7,234 nucleotides of DNA from Pedosphaera sp. (GTDB taxonomy: Bacteria; Verrucomicrobiota; Verrucomicrobiia; Limisphaerales; UBA9464): the NCBI GenBank assembly GCA_009695405.1, contig SIAZ01000183.1, positions 1 to 7,234 on the forward strand, in the 5' to 3' direction. Shown piece by piece: positions 1 to 4,357 of this stretch. The notes under the pieces are model-generated. The model was given only the letters and a program-made list of their open reading frames with translations, had not been told where the DNA came from and did not search any database. Position numbers and translations under genes: made by a program. Each line of letters begins with the position of its first letter. Positions within the stretch are counted from its first letter, which is position 1.

Positions 1-98
1 TTACCGCTCGATAACCAGTTGCGAACGACCTCGCATTTGAACGATTTATCGAACTTCCGGCGCGTTTTTGTAGGGGAGTCTTTGATGATGGATTCCAT
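1..98 (-). CDS. IS3-family-like transposase OrfA, N-terminal fragment
   Basis: Partial gene that runs off the left edge. Reading leftward from an ATG at 98 gives 32 residues before the window ends, starting MESIIKDSPTKTRRKF and including KFDKSFKCEVVRNWLSSGK. That pattern (Arg/Lys-rich start, then a K-F-x-x-x-F-K-x-E-V-V-R-x-W-x-x-S-G-K helix) is typical of the helix-turn-helix OrfA protein of IS3-family elements, which binds the element's ends and is normally joined to the DDE catalytic OrfB by frameshifting. Only the first helix region is visible, so OrfB and the catalytic residues cannot be checked. An AGAGGA Shine-Dalgarno sequence (109-114) sits 10 nt before the ATG, which supports this start. 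Family assignment is by motif recognition alone; a related stand-alone HTH transposase is the alternative. Confidence 0.72.
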   Translation of the reverse strand, partial: MESIIKDSPTKTRRKFDKSFKCEVVRNWLSSG

Positions 99-146
99 GG
101 TACAGGATTCCTCTTACTCTCCGTCCGAGAAATCGAAGCAACCTCA
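1..146 (-). mobile_element. End of an insertion sequence next to moeA (partial)
   Basis: The transposase start at 98 leaves about 50 bp to the likely element end. On the minus strand this stretch begins TGAGGTTGCTTCG and contains TCGGACGG, which resembles IS3-family termini that begin with TG. I therefore place the outer tip at about 146, with the following CTAG (147-150) as a possible part of a target duplication. The other end lies outside the window, so neither the inverted repeat nor the duplication can be confirmed; the exact boundary is inference. The tip would lie 8 bp from the moeA stop codon. Confidence 0.45.
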
Positions 147-154
147 CTAGCCGG

Positions 155-1339
155 TTACCAACGAATCACTCTGACAAGCGTACCCGCCGCTAAATCCGCG
201 CCCGCCGGGACGTCAGCCAAACCATCGGCCAAGGTTAGAGAAGACAAAATATGGGAGGCCTGAATGCCGATCGGCCGCACAGAACCCTCTTCGAGTGTCA
301 TAACTCGCACAAAATGACGCCGATCGCCCAAATTTCTGAAGGGCTCAGAAAGCGGACTCAGCACCGCCCTCGGCGCCGGGTAACGGGCCCCTCGAAGGCG
401 TCGTAATGCCGGTAAAACCAATAAAACGGCCGTCACAAATGCCGACACAGGATTTCCTGGAAGTCCCAGAAGAAACTTCCCCTTCCACTCACCGAGGAAA
501 AAAGGCTTTCCCGGCCGTAGATCAATCCGCCAAAAGCGTACTGTCCCGCCTAAACGCTCCAGTGCGGGACGAATCACATCCCGATCGCCTACCGAAGCGC
601 CCCCTGCTGTTACCACCAAATCTGAATCCTCAAAAGCCGCTGCTAGTCCCTCCATCGCTCTCTCCACGGTATCAGGAATGACAGGTAAAATACGAGTCAA
701 CGCCCCCTCGGTGCGCATCAATGCGGCCAAGCAAGCGGCATTACAATCGAACACCTGCCCAAATCCCAAGGTTAGCCCAGGCGAAACCAATTCATCTCCA
801 CTTGAGGCCACCGCCACTCGGGGGCAACGATGCACAAGGACCCTCTCTAAACCGGCGGCAGATAACAAAGCCTTTTGGGCGGGCCCAAACCTTGAGCCTG
901 CAGAGAGCAACACCTCTCCTTTTCCAACATCTTCACCACGAAAGCGAACATTCTGCCAAGGCTTCACAGATTCATCAAAGCGAATCCGGCCTGCATCTAA
1001 GACACACGTTTCCTCCTGCATCACCACCGCATCTGCACCGGGAGGCAGGGGAGATCCAGTGAAAACCCGCACACAACCGAAAGGTTGCAATGGGATCACT
1101 TGAGTTGATCCCGCTGCCATTGTTCCCAACAGCGTTAAGTCGAACGGAGCACACCCTTCCCTTTCTGAGTGTAACGCGTAACCATCCATCGCCGAGGCGT
1201 CAAAAGGAGGAAGATCGAGCGCCGCCAAAATATCAGAAGCGACAAAGCCACCGAGGGCATCTTCTAAGACTTGGGACTCTGTACCCAAGGGCGACAGAAG
1301 CTTAAGGAGATCGCCTAGGGCGTTTTCGTAAGAAAGCAT
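155..1339 (-). CDS. moeA: Molybdopterin molybdenumtransferase MoeA
   Basis: Inserts molybdenum into adenylylated molybdopterin, the last common step of molybdenum cofactor synthesis, in the cytoplasm. The start chosen is the ATG at 1339 (MLSYENALGDLL, 394 residues), as MoeA proteins usually begin at this point; an in-frame TTG at 1351 would add four residues. Visible landmarks: LPPFDASAMDGYAL at residues 43-56, FTGSPLPPGADAVVMQEE at 93-110, SSGDELV at 179-185, GGASVGDRD at 246-254, RPGKPFFLG at 275-283 and GLPGNPVSAF at 292-301. These cover the whole family pattern, including the central MPT-binding fold, and the length is close to E. coli MoeA (411). It lies 19 nt after the wecA-like stop on the same strand, so it is probably co-transcribed, though its job has no obvious link to polysaccharide synthesis. 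The Shine-Dalgarno is weak. The C-terminus (GTLVRVIRW) is intact despite the nearby insertion sequence. Confidence 0.95.
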   Translation of the reverse strand: MLSYENALGDLLKLLSPLGTESQVLEDALGGFVASDILAALDLPPFDASAMDGYALHSEREGCAPFDLTLLGTMAAGSTQVIPLQPFGCVRVFTGSPLPPGADAVVMQEETCVLDAGRIRFDESVKPWQNVRFRGEDVGKGEVLLSAGSRFGPAQKALLSAAGLERVLVHRCPRVAVASSGDELVSPGLTLGFGQVFDCNAACLAALMRTEGALTRILPVIPDTVERAMEGLAAAFEDSDLVVTAGGASVGDRDVIRPALERLGGTVRFWRIDLRPGKPFFLGEWKGKFLLGLPGNPVSAFVTAVLLVLPALRRLRGARYPAPRAVLSPLSEPFRNLGDRRHFVRVMTLEEGSVRPIGIQASHILSSLTLADGLADVPAGADLAAGTLVRVIRW

Positions 1340-1358
1340 TCTTAAAATCAAAAAGAGA

Positions 1359-2444
1359 CTATCCCCGTTTTACTATGCTTTTTAGACCAAATCGCCAGAC
1401 CAAAAGAGCACCGACAGAGACAACTCCAAAAAGAAAACTTAACTGAACCTGATGCCCCGACTTCAGCCTAGATAAAAAGATGCTAAAAAGCCCAAAGCCA
1501 GAGGCGATAAAATAGAGTACCCAAACCGTTTGTCTCTGACTTAATCCTAAATCTAATAATCGATGATGGACATGTTCTTTATCGGCTTGAAAAATAGGAA
1601 CCCCACGTAGAAGGCGCAGCACAATGACTCTCGTTGTGTCGAAAAGTGGCAGACCAAATAAAATCAAAGGGACACTAAATATGGGAGTATCAGCTACTGA
1701 AGTTGTTCCCGTTTCAAATAACGAAATAATCCCGATGCAAGAAAGAATCAACCCAATGGTCAGACTCCCAGAATCTCCCAAAAAAAATTTCGCAGGATGC
1801 TTATTAGAGGGAAGGAACCCAATACAAGCTCCTGCTAGGCACAAATTCAACAACGCCAACAACACATCGCCCGTTAACGTATTGATCACTGCCAATGATG
1901 CCGAGATAATCAGGGTGACCCCGGCCACCAGTCCATCGATTTCGTCCAATAAGTTGAGGGAATTGGTCACTCCTACAATCCAAATAATCGTGATTGGAAC
2001 CCCCACCAACCCCAGTTGGAAATCCTCCCCCCCGAACGGATTGGTCATTGCATCAATCCGAAAACCAAATAAATACAAAAGGTTAGCAATCAAAATTTGA
2101 TCCAGAAACTTTTGGGTGGGATTTGCGCCACGACAATCGTCATAAATGCCCAAACAAAGCATCAAAAACGCTCCAAAAACCAAGGATAAAGTCAGCTTCT
2201 CGAAATTTCGGAAATAACTAGAAACCGAATTATCCACCAAATAAAGACACCCTAAAGAGAAGCAAAAACCTCGGAAAATAGCCACCCCCCCAAAGCGAGG
2301 TATCGGAATTTGGTGGATTTTCCTCGGCCCTGGCAAATCAATTGCGCCTAAACGTTTCGCCAAAAAACAAGCCAATGGGCTAACCACAGCTGAAATCAAA
2401 GCTGAAATTAGCAATACCGCTATATATGTTCTGTAATGGGTCAT
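1359..2444 (-). CDS. WecA/MraY-family undecaprenyl-phosphate sugar-1-phosphate transferase
   Basis: Integral membrane enzyme that moves a sugar-1-phosphate (commonly GlcNAc-1-P) from its UDP carrier to undecaprenyl phosphate, starting a lipid-linked polysaccharide. The start is the ATG at 2444 (MTHYRTYIAVLL, 361 residues). It overlaps the ancestral stop of the upstream glycosyltransferase as ATGA; an in-frame GTG at 2465 would add seven residues that look like read-through of the neighbour. Family motifs: RKIHQIPIPRFGG at 41-53, YDD at 101-103, NSLNLLDEIDGLVAG at 161-175 (Asp167 and Asp170 kept), FFLGDSGSLTIG at 220-231, and the cytoplasmic His motif DKEHVHHRLL at 288-297. About ten hydrophobic segments are spread along the protein. 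The residue after Asp167 is Glu where Gly or Asn is common. The sugar specificity cannot be read from sequence; WecA-type is likelier than MraY because it lies outside a cell-wall cluster. It ends in TAG. Confidence 0.9.
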   Translation of the reverse strand: MTHYRTYIAVLLISALISAVVSPLACFLAKRLGAIDLPGPRKIHQIPIPRFGGVAIFRGFCFSLGCLYLVDNSVSSYFRNFEKLTLSLVFGAFLMLCLGIYDDCRGANPTQKFLDQILIANLLYLFGFRIDAMTNPFGGEDFQLGLVGVPITIIWIVGVTNSLNLLDEIDGLVAGVTLIISASLAVINTLTGDVLLALLNLCLAGACIGFLPSNKHPAKFFLGDSGSLTIGLILSCIGIISLFETGTTSVADTPIFSVPLILFGLPLFDTTRVIVLRLLRGVPIFQADKEHVHHRLLDLGLSQRQTVWVLYFIASGFGLFSIFLSRLKSGHQVQLSFLFGVVSVGALLVWRFGLKSIVKRG

Positions 2445-2474
2445 CTTTTCATCTCTGAAAGGCACTTTGCAAAC

Positions 2475-2516
2475 AGAGTTCGATAACGCCGAATCATAAC
2501 ATCCTTATCGAACTCT
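2475..2516. repeat. 12-bp perfect inverted repeat at the duplication site
   Basis: AGAGTTCGATAA (2475-2486) is the exact reverse complement of TTATCGAACTCT (2505-2516), with an 18-nt loop. A second copy of the right arm is at 2527-2538, created by the 22-bp duplication. The arms lie in the coding end of the glycosyltransferase. Such a hairpin could stall replication and allow slippage, which would explain the duplication. It is not followed by a T-run in either direction that would make it a convincing terminator. Confidence 0.85.
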
Positions 2517-2538
2517 CATAACATCCTTATCGAACTCT
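2494..2538. repeat. Exact 22-bp tandem duplication, two copies
   Basis: Positions 2494-2515 and 2516-2537 are identical, and the match runs one base further (2538). The unit contains TAACATCCTTATCGAACTC. Because 22 is not a multiple of three, it throws the 3' end of the glycosyltransferase out of frame. Single-copy restoration recovers the family's usual C-terminus and an ATGA overlap, so two copies is the derived state. Confidence 0.97.
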
Positions 2539-3766
2539 TTTTTTGCTAATTGAACGCCGTTGTGAGACAGGGTAGCCCTTAAAACGGAACTATCTACCAA
2601 CGAATTCATAGCGCTTGCTAATGCCATCGTATCTTCTGGGGGAACAATTAGACCGTTCACTCCGTCACGACAGACACAGGGCACGCCGGACTCGAGGTCG
2701 CAGGCAATAATCGGTTTCCCACACGCCATCGCTTCCACTAAAACCAAACCGAAAGCTTCATTTCGCGAAATTGATGGAAAGACGAAGGCATCGCAAGCGT
2801 GAAGAAGCCCTGGAAGATCATCATCACTAATATCGCCTAGAAAGCGAACTCGCTCACTAACCCGAAACTCTCGAGCGATTACCTTCAATCGATCGCCCAG
2901 CGGACCGGTCCCAGCAATCCAAAGTTCCGCTTTAGGAACCCGCACCAAAGCCTCAATCGCATAACGCTGTCCCTTGTATCCAACCAAACGCCCCAAATTC
3001 AGAAAAATAAAACCCGCCTCTGTCCTCGATCTCCAATGGGCGGCGGCGGCTTGATTTAAGGGTGATGAGGCAAATCGCGACAAACCTAGACCGAAAGGAA
3101 TTACTTGAACCTTTTCAGAACAACCCTGCAACGCAGTAGAGAACCTATGATGATTTTCAGTAGCGACTACGACCACCGATGCACGCCTCAAAACTGCCCT
3201 CTGAAGCGGGGCATACAAACGCGTCGCCAACTTTTGGCGAATGACGTCACTATGCCAACTAATCACCACCGGAATATCTCGAGCAGCAGTCAAAATGGCT
3301 AGGTCAGCCAAAGGATTAGGAGCATGAGCATGGATCAAATTCGGTCTCCATTGGCGAACTGCAAAGGGGTAGGTTGGGCAAAGAGAAGTCGACAAAACCA
3401 TTCCAGCACTCGCCTGCCTTTTTATTTTTACTCCCGATAAAGTCTCGACCATGATCTTGCATTGACGATTGCTCACCACACACTGAACGTCATCACCCTC
3501 AGCGGCAAAACCCTCTGCCTAAATTTTCAATAAGGTCTCCATGCCCCCGCGTTCGGGTGGATAGAACTTACCTAATTCTAAAATTCTCATTCTTGGAATT
3601 CTTCGCTTACACCTCTAAAAGCGTCCACCCCCTCATTCACACTCTCGACAAACTTCTTTAAAAAAGAAACCGATTTTTTGTAGATGACTCGTCCTTTTTT
3701 CCGATCACCTAATTACTTTTAAAAAAGCCGCCCCTCCTCTAAAAATTCTTCACAACAAATCAAGAC

Positions 3767-3796
3767 TTGATCCCAACCCTTTCCCCATTCTACAGT
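3767..3796 (+). promoter_or_regulatory. Possible sigma-70-type promoter for rpsO-pnp
   Basis: TTGATC (3767-3772) and TACAGT (3791-3796) are separated by 18 bp; each matches the consensus at four of six positions. The predicted start near 3803 would give a leader of about 50 nt, which holds the hairpin before rpsO. This rests on consensus matching only. Confidence 0.4.
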
Positions 3797-3824
3797 CAGT
3801 CCTCGATAAACGGAATCGAATACT

Positions 3825-3843
3825 GGGAGGCATTGGGCTTCCC
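3825..3843 (+). promoter_or_regulatory. rpsO leader hairpin burying the Shine-Dalgarno, possible S15 autoregulatory site
   Basis: GGGAGGC (3825-3831) pairs with GCTTCCC (3837-3843) around the loop ATTGG, giving seven pairs with one G-U. The left arm contains GGGAGG, the only good Shine-Dalgarno sequence upstream of rpsO, yet it lies 24 nt from the ATG, farther than usual. The stem places a G-U pair (3829/3839) next to a G-C pair (3830/3838). S15 is known to recognise a G-U/G-C motif in 16S helix 22 and in several rpsO leaders, so autoregulation is a reasonable inference but unproven. Confidence 0.45.
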
Positions 3844-3854
3844 GACACCGCATC

Positions 3855-4112
3855 ATGATAGAAAAGTCTAAAATTATCGCGTCAACGCGAGTTCACCCTA
3901 CCGACACCGGTTCTGCCGACGTCCAAATCGCCATTCTTACTGAGAGAATCAAGTCGCTGACAGAGCACCTTGATACGAACAAAAAGGACCATAGCAGTCG
4001 CCGTGGACTTTTACTCATGGTTGGAAAGCGTCGGAGTCTGCTAGATTACCTCAACCGCAAGGATGAGGGTCGGTATCAGGCGCTGACCAAGAAACTAAAG
4101 CTCCGTAAATAA
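3855..4112 (+). CDS. rpsO: 30S ribosomal protein S15
   Basis: Primary 16S rRNA-binding protein of the small subunit that holds the three-way junction of helices 20-22 in the platform. It is 85 residues long against 89 in E. coli. The hallmark stretches are DTGSADVQIAILTERI (17-32) and KKDHSSRRGLLLMVGKRR (43-60), followed by LLDYLNRKDEGRYQAL; these contain the His/Asp/Ser and basic residues that contact rRNA. The ATG at 3855 is the only ordinary start: upstream in frame there is a TAA and no ATG, GTG or TTG between. The Shine-Dalgarno is placed oddly far upstream inside a hairpin, so translation control is likely. It is followed on the same strand by pnp, the widespread rpsO-pnp arrangement. 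Nothing in the protein itself looks abnormal. Confidence 0.97.
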   Translation: MIEKSKIIASTRVHPTDTGSADVQIAILTERIKSLTEHLDTNKKDHSSRRGLLLMVGKRRSLLDYLNRKDEGRYQALTKKLKLRK

Positions 4113-4122
4113 TTTTGCGACG

Positions 4123-4143
4123 CTGGGCAGTTTGCCCGGTTTT
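4123..4143 (+). terminator. Terminator-like hairpin after rpsO (possible attenuator)
   Basis: GGGCA (4125-4129) and TGCCC (4133-4137) pair around GTT, extended outward by T-G and C-G pairs (4124/4138, 4123/4139), followed by TTTT (4140-4143). It begins 10 nt after the rpsO stop. The short U-run suggests partial termination, which would let some transcripts continue into pnp, as in the E. coli rpsO-pnp operon. Confidence 0.5.
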
Positions 4144-4157
4144 CGCTATAGGGCGGG

Positions 4158-4185
4158 CCCAGTAGTTCCCGTGGGATCTGCTGGG
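4158..4185 (+). promoter_or_regulatory. Long hairpin in the rpsO-pnp spacer, candidate RNA-processing site
   Basis: CCCAGTAG (4158-4165) pairs with CTGCTGGG (4178-4185), eight pairs with one G-U. After a T/T mismatch, TCC (4167-4169) pairs with GGA (4174-4176). No U-run follows, so it is not a terminator. In E. coli the corresponding spacer carries an RNase III-cleaved stem through which PNPase represses itself; a like role is inferred from position and shape only. Confidence 0.4.
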
Positions 4186-4258
4186 GGCGAGCTCGTATGA
4201 CGCGCGCACGCCCCACTTCCGCCTAACTCAACCCCAAGCCGCGTCAAATTCAAAAAAA

Positions 4259-4346
4259 CCGGACTCCGGGTGATTTCAATCAGCCTCCCATTACTGCCCG
4301 CTGCGGCGGTAGGGGCGATTGATTGAAGTTCCTCGGAAGAGTCCGG
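4259..4346 (+). promoter_or_regulatory. Possible long-range stem in the pnp leader
   Basis: CCGGACTC (4259-4266) is the perfect complement of GAGTCCGG (4339-4346), enclosing 72 nt that include a GC-rich segment (4296-4317). The right arm ends 11 nt before the pnp ATG and overlaps the place where a ribosome would bind. It could influence pnp translation; an eight-base match over this distance could also occur by chance. Confidence 0.3.
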
Positions 4347-4357
4347 ACAGTCCGAAC

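Larger units (their letters stand above)
2441..3590 (-). pseudogene. Family 4 glycosyltransferase, broken by an amber codon and a 22-bp duplication
   Basis: Retaining GT-B glycosyltransferase that would add a sugar to a lipid-linked polysaccharide. The natural start is the ATG at 3590: MRILELGKFYPPERGGMET carries the glycine-rich N-terminal loop of the family. Codon 24 is TAG (3519-3521, in LLKI-stop-AEGF), and the same frame then continues unbroken as AEGFAAEGDDVQCVVSNRQ. Further landmarks are HAPNPLADLA, SWHSDVIRQK, NLGRLVGYKGQ, and an E-x7-E motif in RNEAFGLVLVEAMACGKP. Near the end an exact 22-bp tandem repeat shifts the frame, giving ...DVMRVR-stop at 2505. With one copy removed the frame reads DVMIRRYRTLFAKCL and stops at TGA 2441-2443, overlapping the next ATG. 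The corrected length is 375 residues, normal for the family, and 1150 minus 22 is exactly 376 codons. Translation restarting at GTG 3479 would lack the donor-side N-terminal strand, so I judge it non-functional. wecA ends in TAG, so amber recoding is unlikely. Confidence 0.88.
3591..3854. other. Divergent intergenic region between glycosyltransferase and rpsO
   Basis: This 264-bp stretch separates the leftward polysaccharide run from rpsO. It is AT-rich with several A and T tracts (around 3656-3690, 3704-3726) that could be upstream promoter elements. I see no supported gene on either strand. The rpsO promoter and leader hairpin are listed separately; I could not pick a convincing promoter for the leftward genes. 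Confidence 0.7.

Noticed and set aside
48..57. TTATCGAACT shared between the transposase fragment and the 22-bp repeat
   Set aside because: Ten bases only, and both places encode a similar Phe-Asp-Lys peptide, so coincidence is a sufficient explanation.
406..1305. Several plus-strand open frames opposite moeA
   Set aside because: They overlap a complete, well-conserved moeA, have low-complexity Pro/Ser/Arg composition and match no family I recognise.
1624..2100. A 158-residue plus-strand open frame
   Set aside because: It lies wholly antisense to conserved motifs of the WecA-like gene and shows no features of its own.
2505..3479. A shorter intact glycosyltransferase starting at GTG 3479
   Set aside because: This start would remove the conserved N-terminal strand and glycine-rich loop, which are present in frame upstream just beyond the amber, and the frame also ends in a frameshifted tail.
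3833..3871. A short TTG-started leader peptide overlapping the rpsO start, just after GGGAGG
   Set aside because: It would place the Shine-Dalgarno only 2 nt from the TTG, and a hairpin explains the region better; no comparative support is available.
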